Origin: Paenibacillus sp. JZ16
GTDB lineage: Bacteria > Bacillota > Bacilli > Paenibacillales > Paenibacillaceae
Length of the DNA stretch: 64,000 nt
NCBI RefSeq assembly: GCF_015326965.1
Contig: NZ_CP017659.1
Coordinates: forward strand, 1,240,001 to 1,304,000
Direction of reading: 5' to 3'
Part shown: one piece after another, positions 51,485 to 60,449 of the stretch
Layout of the letters: each line of letters opens with the position of its first letter
Numbering within the stretch: the first letter of the stretch is position 1
Made by a program: the position numbers and the translations under genes
The notes under the pieces: generated by a model
What the model was told of the DNA's origin: nothing
Database searches by the model: none
The model's input: only the letters and a program-made list of their open reading frames with translations

Positions 51485-53044
51485 CTATTGGGTGGTAGGA
51501 TTTACGGAAAATTCCGCTGGAGAAAATCGATCTGATCGGATATGATCCGCTCCATTCAAGATATGGGATAGTGTTGCGGTTGGTTTCCGGCCTATGATCA
51601 GCTGCTGCCCATCCGTATACCCCTCCTCACGTCCATCGAGCTCTTGTATGAGCACAGAGCGCCAATATCTGATGCGATCTTGACGATCTTCATCCGCAAT
51701 CGCATTATGCAGTTCTAGCGGATCAAGAACCAGGTCAAAAAATTGCTCCTCACCCGTTTGGGAGAACCAAATGTACTTTTCCTTCCCATCGGTCACCCAG
51801 TGATTGGACTGCACCCCTTGTGCATGCTCGCCATGCAGATGATGACGCCAAGTCTGAGTGCTTAGCCCTTCTTCCTTTCCTGCTGAGGCAAGTCTCCAGA
51901 TACTTTCTCCTTCGACCGTATCCGGTATAGGCACGCCAGCCGCCTCCAGCAGCGAAGGCATAATATCCCGCATTTCCACCACTTGATCCGCCACCATGCC
52001 GCGCTGCAAGCCTAATCGGTTGCCCGGATCGTTGACGATAAACGGCACATGGGTGCTTCCTTCATACGGAAGAGACTTCCGGAATAAATGGTGGTCTCCA
52101 AGCAGCTCACCATGGTCCGATGTAAACAGAATCACGGTATTCTGCAGCTCGCCATATTCATTCAACGATTGCAAGAAGCGGCCAACTTGGTGATCAAGAT
52201 GCGTAATGAGGGCGTAATAGGCAGCCATCGCTTTACGCAAGCGGCGTTTCGGTACCAGTCCCCGCCCTGTGATAGGGGAGTACCCTTCCAGTTCGGGGTC
52301 CTCCGTCTGCGCCCAATCACCAACCGGCGGCTCCGGAATATCGGCATCCTCATACAGATCCAGATACGCCTGTGGGGGATCGAACGGTGGATGGGGCCTG
52401 ACAAAAGACATCCACAGGAAGAATGGCTTTCCGGGATCCCGGCGACGCAGAAAATCAATTGACTGTGTTACCACCCAATTCGTCGGATGCTGCATTTCTG
52501 CCAAATGCCAAGGACGGGCGACGGTCGATGCGTTGCAATCCAGACCGAGATCAAGCATATCCGCGCCGGGCACTCTCTCACGAAGCCATGGCAAATAATC
52601 ATCGACTTGATCGTAATGCTCCTGCATCGGAATACTATGGTAATTACGGTTGTGATGCAGATAACCGTCGTGGAGCATGACATTGTGGAACCCCATCAGA
52701 TTTCGTGCGGGGTAGACGTGCATTTTTCCGATACACTGTGTATGATAACCGGCACCGGCCAGTTCCCCCGGCAGCGTTCTCTTGTACTCCCATGGCACAC
52801 AGTCCTGGTAGCCGACCCGGCCATGTGCCCGCTGTGATTGCCCGGTGAATATGGCTGCCCTTGCAGGCACACAGGTCGGTGTGGCTGAATATGCACGGCT
52901 AAACCGCACACCAGTCCTCGCAAGCTCGTCCAGATTAGGCGTCTCGACGACAGGATGACCCGCTATGCTGAGACAATCAAAGCGCATCTGATCGACTGTA
53001 ATGAGCAGAACATTCGGCCTTCCCAGATTTTGACTCGAATTCAT
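51485..53044 (-). CDS. sulfatase (arylsulfatase-type)
   Basis: 519 residues, no signal peptide. The sulfatase signature is CVPAR (Cys58, Pro60, Arg62) in TCVPARAAIFTGQ; the cysteine would be converted to formylglycine. Metal-binding acids are in ITVDQMRFD and LFTSDHGE. The C terminus reads as in choline- or polysaccharide-sulfatases of Bacilli. ATG at 53044 has AAGGGGG 5-6 bases upstream; the frame continues 35 codons further without support. It is 28 bases upstream of the YgjP-type gene. No maturation enzyme gene is seen nearby. Cytosolic location means it would act on an imported sulfated sugar. Confidence 0.9.
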   Translation of the reverse strand: MNSSQNLGRPNVLLITVDQMRFDCLSIAGHPVVETPNLDELARTGVRFSRAYSATPTCVPARAAIFTGQSQRAHGRVGYQDCVPWEYKRTLPGELAGAGYHTQCIGKMHVYPARNLMGFHNVMLHDGYLHHNRNYHSIPMQEHYDQVDDYLPWLRERVPGADMLDLGLDCNASTVARPWHLAEMQHPTNWVVTQSIDFLRRRDPGKPFFLWMSFVRPHPPFDPPQAYLDLYEDADIPEPPVGDWAQTEDPELEGYSPITGRGLVPKRRLRKAMAAYYALITHLDHQVGRFLQSLNEYGELQNTVILFTSDHGELLGDHHLFRKSLPYEGSTHVPFIVNDPGNRLGLQRGMVADQVVEMRDIMPSLLEAAGVPIPDTVEGESIWRLASAGKEEGLSTQTWRHHLHGEHAQGVQSNHWVTDGKEKYIWFSQTGEEQFFDLVLDPLELHNAIADEDRQDRIRYWRSVLIQELDGREEGYTDGQQLIIGRKPTATLSHILNGADHIRSDRFSPAEFSVNPTTQ

Positions 53045-53464
53045 CACTTTTCCCCCTTCAACTACACCCCGCGCTTTCTTGGTTTTGGTCAACTCCACTT
53101 TATCGGGACGGCACCCACTGACTAATAACGCATTGCAGTTTCCCATCAACGAGATGATCTATTGAAAGTATTCGTCCGAATTCATTCAATTCCTTTTATT
53201 AAATTCCTATGTCCCTGTTGAAGAAATTGTTGATGAGGATCACCTTATAAGTGAAAAAGAGCCGCAATTTTGCGGCTCCTTTCATTTTGATGCTGGCAAA
53301 CTGCTCCAAAATCCATTGAAACTATCGCATCTTATTGCGGCGTACTGGGGGCGTCCGATTATCTTCATAGTTCGCGGGCTACCCTGCTTAGTTCCTGAGG
53401 CACCTCATTAGCATGCATTGCTAGACAAGCTTTCGATCAGATGCATGGCTTACGTTACTATTCT
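53045..53464. other. intergenic region with one terminator, no gene
   Basis: Contains the hairpin at 53255-53278 and presumably the sulfatase promoter. No open frame with a ribosome site and recognisable protein is seen on either strand. Confidence 0.5.
53255..53278. terminator. terminator of the DUF2935 gene
   Basis: GAGCCGCAA/TTGCGGCTC stem, A run on the left and T-rich sequence on the right, so possibly bidirectional. Confidence 0.75.
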
Positions 53465-54259
53465 TCAACCCGTGACTCTCGGCTTTGTCGGATCGCAGTT
53501 CGGATTCTGTATTTCACCCAGGGCAGCCAACTTGGACAAATAGTAGCACTCTTCACGATACATATGATCTGGCATCAGCGGATTAATCCGGTCCAGCACC
53601 TCCCCGCGCAGTTCAAATTCTTCGAGTTCTGCCAAAAAGTGCATGAACACCCTCATTTCCAGATCTATATCAGCGTGGAATTTACGCATAGCAGGAAAAT
53701 CCTTTAAATGGGTCCTTAAATAACCCGTCATTTCTACCGCCTTTAGATAAAAGCCTTCAAAATCTTTTTGAAACGCCATGCTTTTTGCAATTAACGGCTT
53801 TTCAGCAAAATCAAGATCGGCCGCCAGGCTTGCTGCATGACCAAATGCATCCTGGAGCCAAACCATATCATAGTGCAAGGGATGAAACAGAGGTACGCCC
53901 TTACCTTCTTGTAACGCCTGTAATATCCGCAGGTATTCCTCCAATTCATTTACCATATGATTGACAAAGGAAGGTGTCAGAAGAAAATCAATTTTGCCTG
54001 CAAGCTGTCGTTCCAGCAATTTCAGCTTGAACTCGCGCAGTTCATAAGTGGCTTTATAGGCATCCTTCGTCAGTTTCTCGATGAATGTGGAGGCATCGGG
54101 TCGCCGCGACTCCCCAAGCAGCATATCAAATCTAGCCATTAAGGACTCTGCTGTAGCGATATCCCCTTTTTCCTTGGGGGAAAGTGCGGTAAAAATAAAA
54201 CGACAGTGGTCGCCAAGAATCTGTAGCCAAAACCGGTGCTCATACAAGGGATCACTCAT
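53465..54259 (-). CDS. DUF2935 family protein
   Basis: 264-residue, almost fully helical protein. It has two related halves, one beginning LYEHRFWLQILGDHCRFIF and the other near FHPLHYDMVWLQDAFGHAAS, and several conserved His/Glu residues (EHRFW, DHCRF, FMHFLAELEEFEL) that look like a ferritin- or hemerythrin-like metal-binding bundle. Function is unknown. The start is ATG at 54259, with GGGAGGGG 8 bases upstream; the frame is open 27 codons further. Confidence 0.85.
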   Translation of the reverse strand: MSDPLYEHRFWLQILGDHCRFIFTALSPKEKGDIATAESLMARFDMLLGESRRPDASTFIEKLTKDAYKATYELREFKLKLLERQLAGKIDFLLTPSFVNHMVNELEEYLRILQALQEGKGVPLFHPLHYDMVWLQDAFGHAASLAADLDFAEKPLIAKSMAFQKDFEGFYLKAVEMTGYLRTHLKDFPAMRKFHADIDLEMRVFMHFLAELEEFELRGEVLDRINPLMPDHMYREECYYLSKLAALGEIQNPNCDPTKPRVTG

Positions 54260-54416
54260 TGATCTTGCCCCTCCCAATAGCGTTATTCTCAGAAAATATA
54301 TGCTGCTGACAGCGGAGTAGAACGCGGAAGGGATAATCAAACCATAATCGCGGCTCGAGCATCATTGACGACAAATACGGGATTGAACGTTTCAGTTGTT
54401 TGTGTCTAGCGCCACT

Positions 54417-55334
54417 TTACGACTGCATTTCGTTTTCGATCCGTTTCATAAAGTCTTCAGCCGCGCTGTATCCGAGTTGTTTCAGATACCAATTGTTGGC
54501 CGCCGCCTCGATCAGACTGGCGACGTCGCGTCCCGGCTGAAGTTGAACCTCGATATGCGGAATTTGAATGCCTAAATACTCTGTAAACTGAGGCACCGCC
54601 TCCAGCTCGTTGTTCAGGGAATTTTCACGCCAAGGCGACAGCTCAATATCGAGCACGATTCGCGTTTCGTCCTGAAATGCCGTGCGCCCGTATTGACGAA
54701 CGACATTGATCAGACCGATGCTTCGCAGCGCCAGAAACTCGCGGGTCGTCTCATTGTGTGTGCCAAGAAGAGTCGAAGGCCCCAGCTTTTTAAGCACAAC
54801 TATATCGTCTGCCACAAACCGGTGACCTCGTCTGATCAAGGTGTGAGCTGTCTCGCTTTTGCCAATCCCGGATTTACCCCGAAGCAGGATTCCTATGCCC
54901 GATACATTCACACATACCGCATGGATTGACATCTCCGGTGCCAATGTCTTCACCAAATAACTGTCCAACTTGGCGATAAATTCCGTAGTCGTCTCTGTTG
55001 TCCGCAATAACGGTATGCCCTCTTGGTTACAGAAAAGGGTCAGATAAGGAATCTCCTGCTGTCCTGACGTGACAATAAAGCACGGCGGATGATATTTGAC
55101 GATATTCCCGATATGTAACTTGCGTTCTTCTATGGTAAGCGTCAGTAAATAGTTGATTTCCTTGCGACCGAGCACCTGCACGCGCTCCATAGGAAAAAAA
55201 TCGAAATACCCGACAAACTCCAGCCCCGGCCTGTGCGTCTGTGGACGGGTAATCATACGATCCATGCGATTGGCTCCTGCCAATACTTCCAAATGAAAAA
55301 TTTCCGTAATACTTTGAACGGTGATCGACTTCAT
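54417..55334 (-). CDS. divergent HPr kinase/phosphorylase paralogue
   Basis: 305-residue protein with the full HprK layout. The N-terminal domain (1-130) is followed by the catalytic histidine His138 in IHAVCVNVSG, Walker A GKSGIGKSE (153-161) and Asp176-Asp177 in FVADD; Arg269 is in QPGRD. The family signature EIRGLGIINV, needed for phosphorylase activity, here reads LALRSIGLINV, so an acidic residue is lost. It stands alone, not with lgt/ppaX as canonical hprK genes do. It may act on an HPr-like partner other than HPr or be a kinase-only form. ATG at 55334 has GGAGGAG 6 bases upstream. Confidence 0.85.
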   Translation of the reverse strand: MKSITVQSITEIFHLEVLAGANRMDRMITRPQTHRPGLEFVGYFDFFPMERVQVLGRKEINYLLTLTIEERKLHIGNIVKYHPPCFIVTSGQQEIPYLTLFCNQEGIPLLRTTETTTEFIAKLDSYLVKTLAPEMSIHAVCVNVSGIGILLRGKSGIGKSETAHTLIRRGHRFVADDIVVLKKLGPSTLLGTHNETTREFLALRSIGLINVVRQYGRTAFQDETRIVLDIELSPWRENSLNNELEAVPQFTEYLGIQIPHIEVQLQPGRDVASLIEAAANNWYLKQLGYSAAEDFMKRIENEMQS

Positions 55335-55510
55335 GTTGTTCTCCTCCTGCGATTGCAGTATGTATTCGGATATATTCAACGAACAACAAGTACTTTCCTG
55401 CCTATTTGCTTCCATACTATGAGACAGCGTGAATCTTCCCAGATCATCAGCGTTCAATAGCAGCTACGACTGTCTATATTCATGCGCCGTTAGTGATACA
55501 TAAAAATACG

Positions 55511-55532
55511 AAAAGCCGCCTATTTGGCGACT
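55511..55532 (-). terminator. terminator of the MarR/nitroreductase operon
   Basis: AGCCGCC/GGCGACT stem with one mismatch, then TTTTCG in the minus direction, about 50 bases past the stop at 55581. Confidence 0.6.
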
Positions 55533-55580
55533 CTTGTGAGTATATCATGTGATCCTTATCGTAGGCTTGCAGGGCATCAT

Positions 55581-56069
55581 CTACAACAACTCAAAGGTAA
55601 GGTCAGGTGTGTCCTCTACCCCTACCTTCACAGGCTCTATGGATTGTCCACCATATCCCATTTCCAGCACGGCAACGATCCGTTCACCATCATGAACACC
55701 AAATCGACGGGTGCATGCTCTATCATAAATCCAGTCATTCATCGTCATTCGTACATGGAGCATGCGATCCTGAGCAAGCAGACGGAAATTTTGCATGAGG
55801 CAGCTTGCCGCTGCGTAATCCTCTTCTCTTTTATGCGGATCCTGATCTTCCTTCATGACCAATATCAGATACGCCGGAGCCTGATCCTGTAAATTAGATA
55901 GCACGTTTGTGTTGTCAGAACCGATAAATATAAACCGCCAAGGTTCCCGCATTCCGTCATTAGGAGCCCATACAGCAACATTCAACAATTCCAAAATATG
56001 ATTCTCGGAAACGGGTCTAGCGCTATAACTCATCCAATGCCCCCTCCTCCGCTCGTTAATATCGTCCAT
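55581..56069 (-). CDS. nitroreductase family protein (short)
   Basis: 162-residue flavoenzyme of the nitroreductase fold, cytosolic. The FMN-binding N terminus INERRRGHWMSYSARPV is followed by LLNVAVWAPNDGMREPWRFI and the C-terminal VAVLEMGYGG. It overlaps the preceding nitroreductase gene by 40 bases in another frame, so translational coupling is expected. The family usually works as a dimer; the two neighbours might form a heterodimer. ATG at 56069 has only a weak ribosome site, as coupling would allow. Substrate unknown. Confidence 0.82.
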   Translation of the reverse strand: MDDINERRRGHWMSYSARPVSENHILELLNVAVWAPNDGMREPWRFIFIGSDNTNVLSNLQDQAPAYLILVMKEDQDPHKREEDYAAASCLMQNFRLLAQDRMLHVRMTMNDWIYDRACTRRFGVHDGERIVAVLEMGYGGQSIEPVKVGVEDTPDLTFELL

Positions 56070-56614
56070 TTCTTTTCTGCTTGTGTTCGTGCTCTGCCTC
56101 TTGGAGCCTTATCGAAATAACCCAGATGAAAAATACCAACCAGTCTCTCATTGGGCTGCAGTTTCAACAGATCGAATAATTCCTTGCTCTGCATCATCGG
56201 TTCGGTGTCCCACAATGTACCGAGCCGACGCTGCCAGGCAAGAAGCTGAAAATTTTGCATGATCCCGCAGACCGCTGCATAATTCATATCACTTTTCCTT
56301 CTGTCCGCATCAGTAGAGGCAATAATAATGAGGTGGCCAGGTATATCAGTGACCCTCTTCCGAACGAAATCCCGAACCTTCTCCGGCAGCCATTTAACCA
56401 GCCTGTTCTTCACCAAGGGTTCCAGCATACTGGAAGCCAAACGTTCCTTCGCATCCGCCGTCCCCGCATAAACGCTTCGGAAGGCCACTTCCTCTCTGGA
56501 AGGGTAAAGCTGCCGTGCAGCGTAGAGTAAATCTATCACCAGCTCCTGGTCCACGGGGATGGAGTTAAACTTGCGGATGCTTCTTCGTTCTCTAATCGTC
56601 TTCATGAAATTCAT
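56030..56614 (-). CDS. nitroreductase family protein
   Basis: 194-residue flavoenzyme of the nitroreductase fold. It begins with the FMN phosphate motif RERRSIRKF and shows the C-terminal part ERLVGIFHLGYFDKAPRG. The ATG at 56614 has GGGGAGTG 4-5 bases upstream; the longer frame starts in the intergenic region. It is 76 bases after the MarR-type gene and shares 40 bases with the next nitroreductase, so all three genes probably form an operon controlled by the MarR protein. Confidence 0.86.
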   Translation of the reverse strand: MNFMKTIRERRSIRKFNSIPVDQELVIDLLYAARQLYPSREEVAFRSVYAGTADAKERLASSMLEPLVKNRLVKWLPEKVRDFVRKRVTDIPGHLIIIASTDADRRKSDMNYAAVCGIMQNFQLLAWQRRLGTLWDTEPMMQSKELFDLLKLQPNERLVGIFHLGYFDKAPRGRARTQAEKKWTILTSGGGGIG

Positions 56615-56689
56615 GTTTTCACTCCCCAGCCATTGCACGCTTGAATCCCCCTCCAACTCTCCTCAAGGATCGCAACAGCGAACATATTC

Positions 56690-57166
56690 TTAATGATAAA
56701 AGTCAGCCAAATCTCCAAATAACCGCTTAATGAAGTCAAGCTCGGAATCGCTATATCTTTCCAAAAACTCGTTCATCCTCTCCTGCTCCTTGATATGGAA
56801 CTCATCATGGATGGCAAAAAGCCTTTTTCCGGCCGCTGTTAACCGAAAGTACACTTCTTTTTTGTTATCATTGAGCTGGGCTTTGCGCACCCACCCCGCC
56901 TTCAATAATTTATTGGTTATCTTCGAGGTGTTCCCTTTGCTTAAGTTCATGGTCTCGGCAATGGAAGTGACATTAATCGGTTCTTGCTCCCCAATACACG
57001 CGATCGTATGCAGTTCCGTTATGTTTAAGGTGGATTCTATCTCTATTATTTTCCGGAGTTCTTCGATAAAAGAGCTGCTTAACCGGTTCTCATATTGTTC
57101 TTTTTGTTGCAGAAATTGAATGAAATTTTCATGGATAGTGTTTTTTATCATTTTGTTCGTACTCAT
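56690..57166 (-). CDS. MarR-family transcriptional regulator
   Basis: 158-residue winged-helix repressor. The recognition helix region reads VTSIAETMNLSKGNTSKITN and the wing VRKAQLNDNKKEVYFRLTAA. It heads the nitroreductase operon, a common setting for electrophile- or quinone-sensing MarR proteins, but no sensing cysteine pair is evident. The ATG at 57166 has GAGGAG about 11 bases upstream; the ORF could start up to 22 codons earlier. The 401 bases upstream (57167-57567) hold only the next terminator. Confidence 0.85.
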   Translation of the reverse strand: MSTNKMIKNTIHENFIQFLQQKEQYENRLSSSFIEELRKIIEIESTLNITELHTIACIGEQEPINVTSIAETMNLSKGNTSKITNKLLKAGWVRKAQLNDNKKEVYFRLTAAGKRLFAIHDEFHIKEQERMNEFLERYSDSELDFIKRLFGDLADFYH

Positions 57167-57515
57167 GATTATGCAAGCTCCTCGACTCATTGTTTTTTTC
57201 ATTATAACCAAAGTTCGTTTCGCAAGAAACAATATGAGTATACAATAGAAGTTACACCCCGGAAAGAAAAGATATTTTTAGTCATCCAGCCATACTACGC
57301 CTCCTTTACTTTGGATTATTGTTTCACGAGAATAAATATAAACCCATAAATTAAGATTGTATTCAAATGAACTATCCAAATATTTATTCATAGGAAACAA
57401 TTTAATATTAAGGTTATTTTGATTCGGTGTCAATTCCACCCATTCTACATAACTGCTTGAAACGCAACCGTATCTTTGCCTGCAGCTCGAGTTTATCCCT
57501 TATGCTTCCAATGAA

Positions 57516-57550
57516 GAAAAAAAGGCAGCTGCGCGGTCGCAGCTGCCTTT
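57516..57550 (-). terminator. terminator of the MFS gene at 57568
   Basis: Perfect 13-bp stem AAAGGCAGCTGCG/CGCAGCTGCCTTT with loop CGGT, followed in the minus direction by a T run. Confidence 0.88.
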
Positions 57551-57567
57551 TGATTTGCAGAAATGGA

Positions 57568-58731
57568 CTATTTGCTTGTTTTCAACGAGAGCGCAGGTCT
57601 CGTTAAGGAATACAGGGCGCAAATTAGCGACACCATGACGATTCCTCCGCCTACCCAAGACGTACTCGCTACGGTACCTCCCTGCTCTAACACGAGGCCA
57701 CCGATAGCAGATCCTAGTGCAATACCGATTTGCAGCGCGGAATTGTTAAAACTCTGCTGGATATCGGACGAGCCCGGATCCACTTGAATCAAATAATTCT
57801 GCAGCGGAGGAGCCAGACTCCAGCTTAATGCACCCCATACCATCATCACGACTAAAAATACGCCGATTGAGAATGTAGAGAACGGGAGTAGAAACAGCAC
57901 CAGCATGAATGACGTAATGATGATTACAATGCTCTTGTTCGAGCCCAGCCGGTCGGCGAGGGCGCCTCCAAACGCCCCACCGCCGACTGCGGATAGTCCG
58001 AACAGGAAGTAACAGATGCTGATCCAGTACGGACTCAGCCCAAGCTCCGATTCAAGAAACGGCGTGAAGTATGCATAAATGGTGTAGTGCCCTGCAAGCA
58101 TGAACAAGGTGGCGAGATGCGCTCCAGCGATTTTCGATTTGCCGAGCGCCTTGAGCTGAACGGATAACGGTGTGATATTTTCAGGCTTGATCCGATCCAG
58201 GAACATATAGATCAAGATCATGGAGCCAATCGACAGAATGCCGATACCGAGGAATAATATCCTCCATCCAAAAGCTTCACTGATCAAAATGCCGAGCGGT
58301 ACGCCAAGCACCAATGACGAGCTGATCCCCATATAAATCACGCCTAATGCTTTCGCCCGATGTGCAGGCTCAACCACCTTGGCGGTAATGGTCAACGATA
58401 ACACGATAATCAGCGCTGTGCTCATGGCGGTTAATATTCTGGCAGCCATTAACAGCGGAAAACTTGGACTTAGATAAGCCAGCAAGTTACCGATGAAGAA
58501 AACGAATAAAGAAATCATATAGAGCCGTTTCCGCTCCACTCTTGCCGTCAGCGCAAGGAGAACCGGTCCAGCTACGGCATAGACCAGGGCGAACACGGTA
58601 ATGAGCTGACCAGCCGCACCGAGTGAAATATGCAAGTCGTCCGCGATAAGCGGGAGTATTCCGCCAACAATAAGTTCAACCAGCCCGACGGATATCGTTG
58701 ATATCGCTAGAATTAATACTTTTAGATTCAT
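57568..58731 (-). CDS. MFS transporter, DHA1 type (PbuE/YdhP-like)
   Basis: 387-residue membrane exporter with about twelve membrane segments. The first begins [20 protein letters not shown]; the loop between segments 2 and 3 is [18 protein letters not shown], and the antiporter-type signature [19 protein letters not shown] is present. Related proteins export purines, arabinose or drugs; the substrate is unknown. ATG at 58731 with AAAGGGG about 11 bases upstream. Confidence 0.88.
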   Translation of the reverse strand: MNLKVLILAISTISVGLVELIVGGILPLIADDLHISLGAAGQLITVFALVYAVAGPVLLALTARVERKRLYMISLFVFFIGNLLAYLSPSFPLLMAARILTAMSTALIIVLSLTITAKVVEPAHRAKALGVIYMGISSSLVLGVPLGILISEAFGWRILFLGIGILSIGSMILIYMFLDRIKPENITPLSVQLKALGKSKIAGAHLATLFMLAGHYTIYAYFTPFLESELGLSPYWISICYFLFGLSAVGGGAFGGALADRLGSNKSIVIIITSFMLVLFLLPFSTFSIGVFLVVMMVWGALSWSLAPPLQNYLIQVDPGSSDIQQSFNNSALQIGIALGSAIGGLVLEQGGTVASTSWVGGGIVMVSLICALYSLTRPALSLKTSK

Positions 58732-58776
58732 CTGGAATGGAATCCCCTTTCTTCGATGTCATATTTGCTTATAAAC

Positions 58777-58830
58777 AACAAAAAATCCTGATTACAAAAA
58801 ATGAGAAACATTTTCTGTAATCAGGATTTT
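58777..58830 (-). terminator. terminator of the glyoxalase-fold gene
   Basis: Perfect 15-bp stem (58782-58796 with 58816-58830), loop of 19 bases; T-rich after it in the minus direction. Confidence 0.8.
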
Positions 58831-58930
58831 ACGGTTCCTGGTAGAGACCCTCAGACCATATTAATGAGGTTATACATGTAAATATGTTTATTCAGTTGCA
58901 CAACAATCGTTGATTAATTTATCACATCCG

Positions 58931-59356
58931 TTACGAAATATCAAGATGCCAGGCAGGATTCCAGCAAATCTCCCATAAGTGCCCGTCCGGATCGAGAAAG
59001 TGGCCGGAGTAGCCCCCCCAGAATGTGTCTTGTGCCGGCACGGTTACCGTCGCACCCGCCCTGCTGGCTTGCTCCATCACCTCATCCACTTCTTCCTTGC
59101 TGCCGACGTTGTGACCGATGGTAAACTCCGAGGAACTCGGAGGAGATAGAGGAACATTCGCCTCAACTGACAGATCCTTGCGATTCCATATCGCCAGTTT
59201 CACGCCTGCTTGCAAGTCAAAAAATGCTACAGCCCCATGTTCAAATTCCGTACCAATAATCCCTTCGGTCGATAGGCCGAGTCCATCACGGTAAAACTTC
59301 AATGACCGTTCCAGGTCATCAACGCCGATTGTAAGAACGGATATACGTGCCTTCAT
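58931..59356 (-). CDS. VOC/glyoxalase-superfamily protein
   Basis: 141 residues in two beta-alpha-beta-beta-beta modules (about 1-65 and 70-141). The first opens ISVLTIGVDDLERSLKFYRD and the second ends GHFLDPDGHLWEICWNPAW, the typical glyoxalase/dioxygenase/resistance pattern. Some metal ligands may be missing (no His near the start), so it may be a binding protein. ATG with GGAGG 9-10 bases upstream. Stands alone between terminators. Confidence 0.87.
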   Translation of the reverse strand: MKARISVLTIGVDDLERSLKFYRDGLGLSTEGIIGTEFEHGAVAFFDLQAGVKLAIWNRKDLSVEANVPLSPPSSSEFTIGHNVGSKEEVDEVMEQASRAGATVTVPAQDTFWGGYSGHFLDPDGHLWEICWNPAWHLDIS

Positions 59357-59476
59357 AATCGCATTACCTCCTATGCATCATCATCGTTACCTCTTACATA
59401 TTTTCGCCGATGGCTCTATCAAAAGATTGTAAAAAACGGACAACGTGCGCCTACACGGCGAGAGTTCCATCATCGA

Positions 59477-60289
59477 TCACTTCAAAGCCTGTTTCGGTGA
59501 CATGCCATATAAACGCCTGAAGTTGTTAATAAAATGAGGTTGATCATAGTACCCGTAGCGGGCAGCGATATCAGTAAACCTTGTCGGCTTGGCCTGATGC
59601 AATTCCTGCAGCATGTTTTGAAAACGAATAATCTCCGTCATGACCTTCGGGCTGACGCCCAATTCCTTCTGAAATGTTCTTCTTATGTTTCTCTCACTAT
59701 AATTAAGTTTTTCCGCCATGGCGCGAACCGTAATTCTCCCTTTAGCAGCGTACAGATACTGCATGCTGTTCTCTAGCAGCGGCTCGGAACGGACGTTGCT
59801 CCGGCCTAAGACGCCCATTAAGAATCTTTCAACCAATTCCATTCGGTGAGCGGAATCCTGAGCCGCGACCATTTCCTCGTTCAGCTGATTCACTTCCAGC
59901 CCCCATGCTTCCTCCAAGAATACAGGACCCTCACGGAAATCGGAAGCTGGATAATGTATGAATGGGCGGACGGTTTCCGCAAAAAAACGAATACCGAACA
60001 GTGACTGATCCTGCGTGAGTCTCATGGCTTCGTAAGATGACATCAATCCGGTAATGAAGGCGGAGGTTGAAGCATCCCGTGCCTTCAGATTAAATATAAT
60101 ATCGACGCAACCGTCAGGAAGAATGCGATGAAGCGGCTGCTGAAGTGACGAAGCTTGATAATCCAAGGTCCAATAACAGGCCACATAAGGTGTTAATGGC
60201 GGGCTTGGCAGATATTCTTGATAAGCATAAGAAGAATCCGAAGCAGGCTTCTCTATCGTTGGTGCTTGTATAGGGACATAGTTCCGCAA
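59477..60289 (-). CDS. AraC-family regulator with DUF6597-type sensor
   Basis: 270-residue regulator. N-terminal half: LPSPPLTPYVACYWTLDYQA and HRILPDGCVDIIFNL, the DUF6597-type sensor found in many AraC regulators. C-terminal half: helix-turn-helix pair ITVRAMAEKLNYSERNIRRT and FTDIAARYGYYDQPHFINNF. TTG start at 60289, with AAGGGTG 7 bases upstream. Transcribed in the same direction as the aminotransferase upstream; the gap of 160 bases holds no clear terminator. Effector unknown. Confidence 0.87.
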   Translation of the reverse strand: MRNYVPIQAPTIEKPASDSSYAYQEYLPSPPLTPYVACYWTLDYQASSLQQPLHRILPDGCVDIIFNLKARDASTSAFITGLMSSYEAMRLTQDQSLFGIRFFAETVRPFIHYPASDFREGPVFLEEAWGLEVNQLNEEMVAAQDSAHRMELVERFLMGVLGRSNVRSEPLLENSMQYLYAAKGRITVRAMAEKLNYSERNIRRTFQKELGVSPKVMTEIIRFQNMLQELHQAKPTRFTDIAARYGYYDQPHFINNFRRLYGMSPKQALK

Positions 60290-60449
60290 GTGTGCTCACC
60301 CTTATTTACATTGGATATGCAAATGACTCGAATAACATTGAAATTTACATCTGATGCATGCTGCCCTGCTTGGACCTGGAGGTTCATAACATGACCGTCA
60401 CGCGTCGGAATGTAGACCTTCCAATCCCCCGTTACTTCGCTCCCGTCAT

